A DNA stretch of 64,000 nt, taken from NCBI GenBank assembly GCA_021325635.1, contig JAJPGV010000056.1:1-64000 (forward strand), given 5' to 3'. The position numbers and the translations under genes were made by a program. Positions 7,915-16,029 of this stretch are shown piece after piece (position 1 is the stretch's first letter; each line of letters begins with the position of its first letter). The stretch is from Chloroflexota bacterium (lineage in GTDB: Bacteria; Chloroflexota; JAJPGV01). Below the pieces are notes generated by a model. That model did no database searches, was not told where the DNA came from, and saw nothing but the letters and a program-made list of their open reading frames with translations.

Positions 7915-7994
7915 CACTCGGCACCAGGCACTCGGCACTCGGCACTCGGCACTCGGCACTCGGCACTTCGCCGGCACTCGGCACTCCGCCGGCA
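7915..7994. repeat. GGCACTC heptamer array (right arm, inverted)
   Basis: Tandem GGCACTC copies, inverted relative to 7731-7842, end about 10 bases before the ATG of the B12-binding subunit. The arrays could form a large stem in mRNA. The 70-base spacer between them (about 7843-7914) has no convincing gene. Confidence 0.85.
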
Positions 7995-8003
7995 CGTCCA
8001 CCG

Positions 8004-8420
8004 ATGAGGCCTATTCGTGTGGTCATTGCCAAGGCGGGAATGGACGGGCACGACAGGGGGGCCAAGGTCGTCGCCAGGGTGCTGCGCGATGCGGGCTTCG
8101 AGGTGATCTACACCGGGCTGTATCAGACACCGGAGTCGATCGTGGCCACGGCGCTGCAGGAAGACGCGGATGCTGTGGGTATCAGCGTGCTGTCGGCCGC
8201 GCACAAGCACGTCTTTTCCGAAACGGCGCGGGAGATGCGCCAGCAGGGGCTGGACGACGTCATCCTGTTCGGCGGCGGCATCATCCCGCCGGGCGATGTC
8301 GAATGGCTGGAGCAGCAGGGCGTACGGAGGCTGTTCCTGCCGGGCACGTCCGGCCCGGAGATCGTGGCCTGGCTGCAGCAAGCGGTCTCAGCGCAGCGCG
8401 CCTCCGGGTCCGGCGGCTAG
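8004..8420 (+). CDS. B12-binding small subunit of acyl-CoA mutase
   Basis: A 138-residue stand-alone cobalamin-binding domain that partners the large subunit at 6117. The base-off/His-on motif is DGHDRG, with His16 as the lower axial ligand. GISVLSAAH and FGGGIIPPGD supply the remaining parts of the nucleotide-tail pocket. The length matches IcmB/HcmB-type subunits (about 136 residues). The ATG at 8004 lies just after the inverted heptamer array, and no good Shine-Dalgarno is visible there. The stop is 2 bases before meaB. Confidence 0.93.
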   Translation: MRPIRVVIAKAGMDGHDRGAKVVARVLRDAGFEVIYTGLYQTPESIVATALQEDADAVGISVLSAAHKHVFSETAREMRQQGLDDVILFGGGIIPPGDVEWLEQQGVRRLFLPGTSGPEIVAWLQQAVSAQRASGSGG

Positions 8421-8422
8421 CC

Positions 8423-9400
8423 ATGGAAGGCCCCGAGGAGCATTCCTCGCTGGCCGCTCTGCTGGACCGAGCGCTGGCCGGCGACGGCCGCTCCGCGGCG
8501 AGACTCATGACGCTGCTGGAGAGCGACGTTGACGCGACGCCGGCCATCATGTCGCGCATCTACCCGCTGGCCGGGCATGCCCAGGTCATTGGTGTGACCG
8601 GTCCACCGGGAGCGGGGAAGAGCAGTCTTGTGGACAAGCTGGCGGCGGCCTTCCGGGCTCAGGGCAAGACGGTTGGCATCGTAGCCGTCGATCCTTCAAG
8701 TCCGTTTACCGGCGGAGCCCTCCTGGGGGACCGCATCCGCATGCAGGGGCGCTTCTCCGATCCCGGCGTATTCATTCGTAGCATGGCCAGCCGGGGCCAG
8801 CCGGGCGGCCTGGCGAAAGCCAGCCAGAACGTGGTGGCGCTGATGGCAGCCACAGGCAAGGACACGGTCATCATCGAAACCGTTGGCGTCGGCCAAGAGG
8901 AGATCGACGTCGTGCGGGTGGCGGATACCACCGTGGTCGTGCTCGTTCCGGGGCTGGGTGACGCCGTGCAGACGATGAAAGCGGGCTTGCTGGAGGCAGC
9001 CGACGTATTCGCCGTGAACAAGGCCGATTACGAGGGCGCGGAGCGGCTGGTGAAGGATCTCGAGCTGATGCTGCACCTGGGCTCTTCGGGCAGCGCCTGG
9101 TCGCCGCCAATCGTGAAGACGATCGCTACCGAGGGCAGTGGCGTAGACCAGCTGGTAGGGTCGCTGGCAGGGCATTTCGACTACCTGCAGGGCAGCGGGG
9201 AATACCTCAAACGGCGCCGCCGTGCAGCTGTGGCCGAGATCGATGGCGTGCTGCGCGGCCAGCTGATGAGCGCGATTGCGCGACGCGTTCCTGCCTTCGA
9301 CGTCTATGCCTCCCAGGTTGCCGAACGGAAATGCGACCCATACACCGCGGCGGACCGCATCCTCCGCGAGAGTGGTCTTACGGCAGAGGGTCTTGGGTGA
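8423..9400 (+). CDS. meaB: MeaB/ArgK-type GTPase, B12 mutase chaperone
   Basis: A 325-residue G3E-family GTPase that gates delivery of adenosylcobalamin to the mutase and protects it from inactivation. It has Walker A GVTGPPGAGKSSL near residue 54, the switch region AVDPSSPFTGGALLGDR, ETVGVGQEEIDVV, and the NKAD guanine-specificity motif. The C-terminal dimerisation arm follows. The start ATG at 8423 lies 2 bases after the small-subunit stop; an upstream extension in the same frame would run back through the small-subunit gene and the repeat array, so it was rejected. Its position matches other mutase operons. Confidence 0.94.
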   Translation: MEGPEEHSSLAALLDRALAGDGRSAARLMTLLESDVDATPAIMSRIYPLAGHAQVIGVTGPPGAGKSSLVDKLAAAFRAQGKTVGIVAVDPSSPFTGGALLGDRIRMQGRFSDPGVFIRSMASRGQPGGLAKASQNVVALMAATGKDTVIIETVGVGQEEIDVVRVADTTVVVLVPGLGDAVQTMKAGLLEAADVFAVNKADYEGAERLVKDLELMLHLGSSGSAWSPPIVKTIATEGSGVDQLVGSLAGHFDYLQGSGEYLKRRRRAAVAEIDGVLRGQLMSAIARRVPAFDVYASQVAERKCDPYTAADRILRESGLTAEGLG

Positions 9401-9413
9401 AGGGCCGCTCGAA

Positions 9414-9875
9414 ATGGTGCTGTGCGATGCTTGCCTCGTGACCGCAGACCTTGAAGTTCGGGAGATCACGCGTGTCGCTGCGCAGGATTTCCTGGAGGAG
9501 GAGTGGCGGCTGGCCAACCAGGCGCTCTTCGGCAAGCCGTTCTTGTGGACCTACCAGGGTGAGTTTCACCTTGCAGCCTTCCAGAGCGATGACCAGCTGC
9601 TGGGCGTGGCCCGGTTCAACATCGCCGAAGGCGTCGGCAAGCTGCTGGAGCTGGTCGTCAGGGCGGACCGCCGCGGCGAAGGCATCGGTGGGCGCTTGTT
9701 GAGCAGCTTCGAGCGCAGCTGCAAAGAGCGAGGCTGCCACAAGCTGTACCTCGACGTGGCCTCCGTCAACGTCGGTGCCAAGCGCTTCTATCAGCAGCAC
9801 GGCTGGGAATTCGAGGGGGTAATGCGGCGTCACTGGCGAAAGGTGGATTTCGAGAACTGGTGCAAATGGCTCTGA
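9414..9875 (+). CDS. GNAT-family N-acetyltransferase
   Basis: A protein of about 153 residues with the GNAT fold. The acetyl-CoA pyrophosphate loop is [11 protein letters not shown], preceded by the beta-4 strand [10 protein letters not shown]. The C-terminal part, [20 protein letters not shown], is typical of motif B. The substrate is unknown. The start is uncertain: ATG at 9414 was chosen because it follows the meaB stop by 13 bases, but GTG at 9438 is also possible. The end overlaps the next gene by 10 bases. An acetyltransferase inside an acyl-CoA operon could regulate these enzymes by lysine acetylation, but this is speculation from context. Confidence 0.85.
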   Translation: MVLCDACLVTADLEVREITRVAAQDFLEEEWRLANQALFGKPFLWTYQGEFHLAAFQSDDQLLGVARFNIAEGVGKLLELVVRADRRGEGIGGRLLSSFERSCKERGCHKLYLDVASVNVGAKRFYQQHGWEFEGVMRRHWRKVDFENWCKWL

Positions 9876-11497
9876 AGGAGCCTCGGGCCGGCCATCGGCC
9901 GCCCGCCGCCAGACCGCGCGAGGACGGCCATGAAGAGCCGGCCGCCCCCGAAACGGAGCCGCGTCTTCCTGTGCGGGAGGATCTCGAGCGGCTGCGGGCG
10001 CGAGCGCTGCTGGGCGGTGGCCAGCGCCGTATCGACGATCAGCACGCCAAGGGCAAGCTCACGGCCCGCGAGCGCATCGAGCTGCTGCTCGACACCGGCA
10101 GCTTCCAGGAAACGGGGATGTTCGTCACCAGTCGCGGGCTGAAGCCGGATGAGCCCATTCTGGGCGACGGCGTGGTGACTGGCTACGGCACCGTTCATGG
10201 GCGGCTGGTGTACGTGTTCTCGCAGGACTTTACGGTGTTCGGCGGTTCGCTGGGCGAAGCCCACGCCGAGAAGATCTGCCGTCTGATGGACCTGGCCATG
10301 AGGAACGGCGCGCCGATCGTGGGCCTCAACGATTCGGGCGGGGCGCGCATCCAGGAAGGTGTGCTGAGCCTGGCCGGCTACGCTGACATCTTCTATCGCA
10401 ATACCCAGGCATCGGGTGTCATCCCTCAGATTTCGGCCATCCTGGGCCCCTGCGCCGGCGGCGCCGTGTACTCACCGGCCATCACCGACTTCATCTTCAT
10501 GGTGCGTGGCACCAGCCATATGTTCGTCACCGGGCCAAACGTGGTGAAGCAGGTCACTCGTGAAGACGTCTCGTTCGAGGACCTGGGCGGAGCGGAAACG
10601 CATGCCGCCATCAGCGGGGTGGCCCACTTTGCCGTGGACAGCGAGCAGGCATGCTTGGAGCTGGTGCGCGAGCTTTTGAGCTTCCTGCCCCAGAACAACC
10701 TCGACGATCCGCCTCGGGGACCGCTCGACGATGCCGTAGATCGGATGGACGAGGCGCTGGATGTCATCGTGCCGGACAGCCCGAACAAGCCCTACGACAT
10801 GCTGGAGGTCATCGGACGAGTGGTTGACCATGGCCACTTCGTGGAGGTCCACCAGTCGTATGCGCGTAACCTCATCGTTGGCTTCGCGCGACTCAACGGC
10901 CGCTCCGTTGGGATCGTGGCTCAGCAGCCCGCGGCGCTGGCCGGGACGCTCGACATCAACTCATCCGACAAGGGCGCCCGCTTCGTGCGCTTCTGCGACG
11001 CGTTCAACCTGCCGCTGGTTACGTTCGTGGACGTGCCCGGCTTCCTGCCCGGCAAGGACCAGGAGCACGGTGGCATCATCCGCCACGGCGCCAAGCTCCT
11101 GTTCGCCTACTGCGAGGCAACCGTTCCCAAGATCGCGGTCATTACCCGCAAGGCCTACGGAGGGGCGTACGACGTCATGTCGAGCAAGCACGTGGGGGCC
11201 GACGTCAACTTGGCCTGGCCGTCGGCGGAGATCGCCGTGATGGGCCCCGAGGGCGCGGTGGAGATTGTGAACCGACGCGACCTGGCGGCGGCGGGCGATC
11301 CGGCGGCGGAAAAGGCTCGGCTGGTGGCGGAATACCGCGCGCGTTACGCCAATCCGCTGCTCGCGGCGAGCCGCGGGTTCCTAGACGACATCATCGAGCC
11401 TCGTGAGACTCGACCCAAGCTCATCGCCGCGCTGGAGATGCTGCAGAACAAGCGTCAATCCCTGCCGGCGAAGAAGCACGGCAACATTCCCCTCTAA
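9866..11497 (+). CDS. pccB: Acyl-CoA carboxylase carboxyltransferase (propionyl-CoA type)
   Basis: A carboxyltransferase of about 543 residues that moves CO2 from biotin to an acyl-CoA. Motifs are [49 protein letters not shown] and [17 protein letters not shown]. In the acyl-pocket motif [11 protein letters not shown] the Asp (residue 436) is the residue that favours propionyl-CoA in Streptomyces PccB (D422), where acetyl-type enzymes have Ile. The N-terminus carries a charged 30-residue extension. ATG at 9866 was preferred over a GTG two codons earlier. The product would be methylmalonyl-CoA. It overlaps the GNAT gene and is followed 2 bases later by the biotin carboxylase. Confidence 0.92.
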   Translation: MALKEPRAGHRPPAARPREDGHEEPAAPETEPRLPVREDLERLRARALLGGGQRRIDDQHAKGKLTARERIELLLDTGSFQETGMFVTSRGLKPDEPILGDGVVTGYGTVHGRLVYVFSQDFTVFGGSLGEAHAEKICRLMDLAMRNGAPIVGLNDSGGARIQEGVLSLAGYADIFYRNTQASGVIPQISAILGPCAGGAVYSPAITDFIFMVRGTSHMFVTGPNVVKQVTREDVSFEDLGGAETHAAISGVAHFAVDSEQACLELVRELLSFLPQNNLDDPPRGPLDDAVDRMDEALDVIVPDSPNKPYDMLEVIGRVVDHGHFVEVHQSYARNLIVGFARLNGRSVGIVAQQPAALAGTLDINSSDKGARFVRFCDAFNLPLVTFVDVPGFLPGKDQEHGGIIRHGAKLLFAYCEATVPKIAVITRKAYGGAYDVMSSKHVGADVNLAWPSAEIAVMGPEGAVEIVNRRDLAAAGDPAAEKARLVAEYRARYANPLLAASRGFLDDIIEPRETRPKLIAALEMLQNKRQSLPAKKHGNIPL

Positions 11498-11499
11498 CC

Positions 11500-13014
11500 A
11501 TGCAAGCCGGCAGTCCGAGGTCGTTCCGCAAGATCCTGGTCGCGAACCGCGGCGAGATCGCGGTTCGGGTGATTCGCACCTGCCGCGAAATGGGCATACC
11601 CACCGTGGCCGTGTACTCTGACGTCGATCGAGCCGCGCTCCACGTGCGACTGGCCGACGAGGCGTATTCCATCGGCCCTGCGCCTGCCGATCAGAGCTAC
11701 CTGCGCGGCGAGGCGATCCTGGAAGTTGCCGAGCGGAGCGGCGCCGAGGCGCTTCATCCTGGATACGGCTTCCTGTCGGAGAACGCGGGGTTCGCGCGAG
11801 CCTGTCGTGATGCAGGACTGGCGTTCATCGGACCGGCCCCCGAGGCCATGGCCCTCCTGGGCGACAAGCTCGAGGCCAAGCGCGCGGTGGCCCGCCGCGG
11901 GGTGCCCCTGGTTCCAGGCACCGACGAGCCGGTGGAAGACGAAGCCCAGCTGCGCAAGGACGCGGCCAGGATCGGCTACCCGCTGCTGATCAAGGCGGCA
12001 GCAGGCGGTGGCGGCAAGGGGATTCACGCAGTGGAGCGGCCGGAAGACCTCGAAGCCGCACTGCGTCTGGCGCAGGGAGAAGCGCAGGCGGCATTTGGTG
12101 ACAGGCGCGTGTTTCTCGAGCGGCTGCTGCACCATCCCCGGCACGTCGAGGTCCAGCTGCTGGCGGACCAGCATGGCAACTACGTCCACCTGGGTGAGCG
12201 CGAATGCTCGGTGCAGCGGCGGCATCAGAAGTTGATCGAGGAGTCGCCGTCGCCCGTCGTGACCGCTGACTTGCGGCAGCGCATGGGGGAAGCGGCCATC
12301 CTTGCGGCGCGTGAAGCGGGCTACACCAATGCCGGCACAGTGGAGTTTCTGCTCGACGAAGCCGGCCAGTTCTATTTCCTGGAGGTGAATACGCGGCTGC
12401 AGGTGGAGCACCCGGTGACCGAGTGGGTGACCGGCCGCGACCTGGTACGCGATCAAATCCGCATCGCGGCGGGAGAGGAGCTGGGCTTCGGCCAGGCCGA
12501 CGTGACCTGGCGTGGAGCGGCAATCGAGTGCCGCATCACAGCCGAGGATCCCGACCTGAACTTCCTCCCGTTCACGGGCAGGGTGCAGGAGCTTGTTGAG
12601 CCATCGGGGCCGGGAGTGCGCTTCGATCACATGCTGTACCCCGGAGCCGAGGTGACGCGTTACTACGACTCGCTGCTCGGCAAGCTCGTCGTCTGGGCAG
12701 GCGATCGCGCGGCCGTGCTGCGGCGAATGGAACGGGCCCTCGGCGAGCTGCATGTGATTGGTCTCAAGACCACTATCCCGTTCCATGCCTGGGCGATGTC
12801 GCATCCGGCTTTCCGGGCTGGTGAGCTCCACACGAGCTTCATCGACGAGAACTGGCAGCCGGGTGCCGGCTCGGCCGATCTTTCGGACGTCGCGGCCATA
12901 GCCGCTGCGGTGCTCGAATTCCACCGCGGCGCCCGGCCGAGCCGGAATGGGACGCAAGAAGATCCGCCAAGTCGGTGGAAGCTTGCCGCCCGCGCCCGGA
13001 TCCATTCCTCATGA
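11500..13014 (+). CDS. accC: Biotin carboxylase subunit
   Basis: A 504-residue ATP-grasp enzyme that carboxylates biotin with bicarbonate and ATP. The pre-ATP-grasp domain opens ILVANRGEIAVRVIRTC. The ATP-grasp core has KAAAGGGGKGIHAV near residue 164 and the active-site stretch NTRLQVEHPVTE near 296. The C-terminal biotin carboxylase domain ends around 440, followed by a tail of about 60 residues. Unlike actinobacterial AccA/PccA, the carrier domain is not fused but encoded by the next gene through an ATGA overlap at 13011. One biotin carboxylase may therefore serve both the AccDA fusion and the PccB-type subunit. Confidence 0.94.
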   Translation: MQAGSPRSFRKILVANRGEIAVRVIRTCREMGIPTVAVYSDVDRAALHVRLADEAYSIGPAPADQSYLRGEAILEVAERSGAEALHPGYGFLSENAGFARACRDAGLAFIGPAPEAMALLGDKLEAKRAVARRGVPLVPGTDEPVEDEAQLRKDAARIGYPLLIKAAAGGGGKGIHAVERPEDLEAALRLAQGEAQAAFGDRRVFLERLLHHPRHVEVQLLADQHGNYVHLGERECSVQRRHQKLIEESPSPVVTADLRQRMGEAAILAAREAGYTNAGTVEFLLDEAGQFYFLEVNTRLQVEHPVTEWVTGRDLVRDQIRIAAGEELGFGQADVTWRGAAIECRITAEDPDLNFLPFTGRVQELVEPSGPGVRFDHMLYPGAEVTRYYDSLLGKLVVWAGDRAAVLRRMERALGELHVIGLKTTIPFHAWAMSHPAFRAGELHTSFIDENWQPGAGSADLSDVAAIAAAVLEFHRGARPSRNGTQEDPPSRWKLAARARIHSS

Positions 13015-13508
13015 GATACCTGGCGACGATCGCAGACCGGCAATTCGTGGTGGAGGTTCAGGCTGGCGCGCGGCCGGGCAGCTATGCCGTCGTCATGAAC
13101 GGATCCAGCCAGATGGTCGATATCGAGCCGGCCTCTGGTGACTGGCTGTATTCGATGCTCATCGACGGGCGCTCGTTCACCGTCGCCGCTACGCCTGACG
13201 GCGTGCAGCTCGATGGCAAGGACTTCGCCGCTCGGGTGCAGCGCAGCTTGGGGCCGGCCTTGCAGGCCCCCGGCGTATCTTCCGAACCGGCGCGGCTGCA
13301 GGCGCCGATTCCCGGACTCGTCGTGGCCATCCATGTGACCGCTGGCCAGGAGGTCCTCGAAGGCGAACCGCTGCTTGTCGTGGAAGCCATGAAGATGCAG
13401 ATGGATCTGAAGAGCCCTCGTTCGGGCAAAGTGACGCAAATCGCCGTTGCCGCCGGCCAGGAAGTCGCCCACGGCCAGCTCCTCGTCGTCGTGGACGAGT
13501 CGAAGTAA
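13011..13508 (+). CDS. Biotin carboxyl carrier protein
   Basis: A 165-residue biotinyl carrier. The C-terminal lipoyl/biotinyl domain carries EAMKMQM, with Lys128 as the biotinylation site, followed by the usual GQEVAHGQLL hairpin. The N-terminal half (MRYLATIADRQFVVEV) resembles the linker domain that follows biotin carboxylase in fused alpha subunits rather than classical AccB. This suggests fission of an ancestral alpha chain. The start ATG overlaps the accC stop by 4 bases, and it is the last gene of the cluster. Confidence 0.92.
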   Translation: MRYLATIADRQFVVEVQAGARPGSYAVVMNGSSQMVDIEPASGDWLYSMLIDGRSFTVAATPDGVQLDGKDFAARVQRSLGPALQAPGVSSEPARLQAPIPGLVVAIHVTAGQEVLEGEPLLVVEAMKMQMDLKSPRSGKVTQIAVAAGQEVAHGQLLVVVDESK

Positions 13509-13610
13509 GCAATCCGCGGCGCCTGAATCTGGCGGCGCTTCACCGGGAACAGTCACATTACGGCTTCGCTGCCGTTGTAGAGCTCGACATCTCACCACGC
13601 GAGGCGCGCT

Positions 13611-13811
13611 TTGGAGCCAAAACTACGGATCGTTCGTGGCGGCTGGGAGGCGGTGGGAGACGGACTCGAAGTATTTGCCGCGTCGGGCCAGGAGGCCATG
13701 CTGCGCTACTTCGTCGAGATCAACGCTCGGAGCCAGGTCGCGCCTGACGAGGAGAGCCGGCACCTGGAGCCGGTAATCGCCCCCTTCGGTTCACAGCTGT
13801 CGCCACGTTAG
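13611..13811 (+). CDS. Small hypothetical protein
   Basis: A possible 66-residue protein starting at TTG 13611 with GAGG six bases upstream. The composition (VRGGWEAVGDGLEVFAASGQEA) is that of a soluble protein, but no family is recognised. The surrounding 13509-13952 interval holds no other gene, only weak hairpins and the two palindromes listed separately. It could equally be a chance frame in high-GC DNA. Confidence 0.35.
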   Translation: MEPKLRIVRGGWEAVGDGLEVFAASGQEAMLRYFVEINARSQVAPDEESRHLEPVIAPFGSQLSPR

Positions 13812-13872
13812 CCTGCCGCTGACTCCTTGGGCCGTGCGGCCGGTCGATCGTCCGCGCCATCGCGCAGGCAGG

Positions 13873-13884
13873 GTTTCGCGAAAC
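13873..13884. promoter_or_regulatory. 12-bp perfect palindrome upstream of binding-protein gene
   Basis: GTTTCGCGAAAC is a perfect palindrome 69 bases before the GTG start at 13953. Together with the second palindrome at 13911 it could be an operator for a dimeric regulator. No regulator gene is nearby. Confidence 0.4.
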
Positions 13885-13910
13885 GTGGTTGAATATGTGC
13901 CACTCAATCC

Positions 13911-13930
13911 CTCGAACGACGGCGTTCGAG
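13911..13930. promoter_or_regulatory. Inverted repeat (8 bp arms, 4 bp spacer)
   Basis: CTCGAACG and CGTTCGAG flank ACGG as perfect arms. The element ends 22 bases before the start codon of the substrate-binding protein and 12 bases before its GGAG ribosome binding site. It could be an operator or a leader hairpin that masks initiation. Confidence 0.45.
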
Positions 13931-13952
13931 AGAACGCGAAACGGAGAAGGCT

Positions 13953-15071
13953 GTGAAGAGCATGACCCGGCTCGTGCCGCTGGTAGCGGCGATCAGCGCG
14001 TTGACCATGGCCGCGTGCGGTTCTGGCGCCGCTCCCGGGCCGGCCAGTACGGCGCCATCAGTGGCGCCGGCGACTGCATCGGCTAAGCCGGCGGGGTCCG
14101 CTGGCGCCGCCAGCGGTGCAGCTTCGGCCAAGCCCGCGGCATCCGCGGCAGCGAATGTCCCGGCATCGGCCAAGCCGGCCGCCAGCGGTTTGACCAAGGT
14201 CAAAGCCGCCTATTCCCAGACCAGCGCGGTCCAGGGCGAGATGTACGTGGCCGTCGACCTCGGCATCTTTGCCAAGCACGGCATCGACATCGACCTGACG
14301 CAAGTTGCCGGGACTGCCCAGGTGCCGGCCATGGTCGCGGGCGAGCTGCAGTTCGGTACGCCGGGCGGCAATGAGCTGGTGAATTCCATCCTGGGCGGCG
14401 CCCCCATCGTGGCCATCGGCGTCAACTCCAACTACCCCATGCTGTCTCTCTACGGCGGCAAAGGGGTCACCGACCTGAAGGACGTGGTTGGCAAGTCCGT
14501 GGCCGTGACCAGCGCCGGCTCGACCACGGACGCCGGCGCCCACGTCTTCCTCAAGCACTTTGGGCTCGACAAGCAGGTCAAGTACCAGGCCGCTCAGACC
14601 AACGAAGGCGTGCTGGCCGTGCTGCAGCGTGGCGACGCCGCCGCGGGAGTATTCTCGCCGCCGACGACCATCATTGCCTCGAACGCCGGGCTCAAGGAGC
14701 TGGTCAACGGTCCGGAGCTTGGCGATCCCTTCGTCCATGCGGCCATCAGCGTGACCAGGGACTATCTCAAGGCCAACCCGGACACCGTGAAGCGCTTCAT
14801 GGAGGCCTATCTGGAGGGCTGGGCCTATGCCATCAACCCCGCTAACGCCGACCAGATGACCAAGACGATCGCCAAGTGGACCAAGAGCGACGAAGCCACT
14901 GCCAAGGCCAGCTATGACTACGTCCTCAAGGGTTGGTCCAAGGACAAGGTGCCCGCGGTGAGCGAGAAGGGTATGGAGACCGTGATGTCGATCGTCGACA
15001 ACCCCAAGGTCGCCAGCGCCAAGCCCAGCGACTTCTACGACAACTCGCTCATCAACTCTCTGGCAAAGTAA
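13953..15071 (+). CDS. NitT/TauT-type ABC transporter substrate-binding lipoprotein
   Basis: A 372-residue lipoprotein. The signal peptide ends in the lipobox MAAC, with lipidated Cys22. A linker of about 55 residues rich in SAKPA repeats precedes the binding domain, which begins TKVKAAYSQTSAVQGEMYVAVDLGIF, a common opening of SsuA/ThiY-type proteins. The ligand (sulfonate, nitrate or pyrimidine-like) is not predictable. The start is GTG 13953 with GGAG six bases before it; an in-frame ATG lies three codons on. No permease or ATPase is adjacent, so it is an orphan in this window. Its 3' end overlaps the convergent gene by 20 bases. Confidence 0.88.
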   Translation: MKSMTRLVPLVAAISALTMAACGSGAAPGPASTAPSVAPATASAKPAGSAGAASGAASAKPAASAAANVPASAKPAASGLTKVKAAYSQTSAVQGEMYVAVDLGIFAKHGIDIDLTQVAGTAQVPAMVAGELQFGTPGGNELVNSILGGAPIVAIGVNSNYPMLSLYGGKGVTDLKDVVGKSVAVTSAGSTTDAGAHVFLKHFGLDKQVKYQAAQTNEGVLAVLQRGDAAAGVFSPPTTIIASNAGLKELVNGPELGDPFVHAAISVTRDYLKANPDTVKRFMEAYLEGWAYAINPANADQMTKTIAKWTKSDEATAKASYDYVLKGWSKDKVPAVSEKGMETVMSIVDNPKVASAKPSDFYDNSLINSLAK

Positions 15072-16029
15072 GGCAAGACGCGGCTGCGCCGGGTGGCGAG
15101 AGTCGCCTTCCGGCCGCCGCTTTCAGCCGAACCAGCAGCCGGGGCGTGAGCCACGCTGCGCCCAGCAGCAGCGCTAGCTCAGCCGGCCAGAGGTAACGGC
15201 TGGGCACGTAGAAACCCAACGGCCCGCCAACGTCGATTGACTGGCGGGCATATTCGATCCGCCGGCCGGCAAGCATCACCAGCAGGTAGAACGGCCCGCC
15301 GCCGTACCACGCAGGAGGAGTCACCAAAACCCAGACGGCGCCAGCGATGAGCAGGTCGAGAAGTCGTCGAACCGGCGACCGGTTCGCGGGCCGGCCGAGC
15401 AGCACCAGGGGCCACAGCGCCAGGGCAGTCAGCTTGAAGCTCGCGGCGACCCCTGCCGCGGCGCTAAACCAACGCGTGCCATACGATGCGACCGCCAGTC
15501 CAAGGCCGAGCAGCAGGGGGCCCTCGGCCCAGGCGCGGGCGAAATCGCTTCGAGCTTGCGGTATGGCCAGCATGGCCGCAGCGATGGCCAAGCCCGCCCA
15601 TCCGAGTCGCAGCGATATGAGGGCGAAGCCGATCGCGGCGCACGCAATGGCCGCCAGCCGAGTGTCTGCCAGCGTCATTGGGGAGGCCACTTCATCGGCA
15701 GTCGAGAGGTCCGGGCTGTAGTGGCGACGGGCAGCGGGCGCCGGGGCGCCGCCAACCGCCATGGCGATGGCGTAGATGGCTCGACTGCCCAGCGGCTGGG
15801 TGATGTTCCAGTACTCGTCGGGGGCCCATCCGGGATCCGAAATCGAGTCGGTGGACGTTGGAGTGAAGTCGAGGTGCGCGATCTTGCTGCCGAAGTAGCT
15901 TGCCGACCATAGATATTGGGCCTCGTCGCCATGCTGCGGCTGGCTCAGGGCCAGCGGCAGCAGGAACAGCAGCGCGAGCACGAACGAGCATGCCGTGGGG
16001 CCTAGCTGCCGAGCTGGCCCGCCGCTCAT
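15052..16029 (-). CDS. Polytopic membrane protein, GT-C glycosyltransferase-like
   Basis: A 325-residue membrane protein. The first hydrophobic helix is followed by QHGDEAQYLWSASYF, and an acidic Asp-Glu in the first loop is the hallmark of GT-C (lipid-linked sugar) transferases. Several further hydrophobic segments follow (about 120-310). It starts at ATG 16029, overlapping the end of the upstream membrane gene by 4 bases, so the two are cotranscribed. The tail overlaps the convergent binding-protein gene by 20 bases. It is shorter than most GT39/GT83 enzymes, so the activity is tentative. Confidence 0.7.
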   Translation of the reverse strand: MSGGPARQLGPTACSFVLALLFLLPLALSQPQHGDEAQYLWSASYFGSKIAHLDFTPTSTDSISDPGWAPDEYWNITQPLGSRAIYAIAMAVGGAPAPAARRHYSPDLSTADEVASPMTLADTRLAAIACAAIGFALISLRLGWAGLAIAAAMLAIPQARSDFARAWAEGPLLLGLGLAVASYGTRWFSAAAGVAASFKLTALALWPLVLLGRPANRSPVRRLLDLLIAGAVWVLVTPPAWYGGGPFYLLVMLAGRRIEYARQSIDVGGPLGFYVPSRYLWPAELALLLGAAWLTPRLLVRLKAAAGRRLSPPGAAASCLTLPES

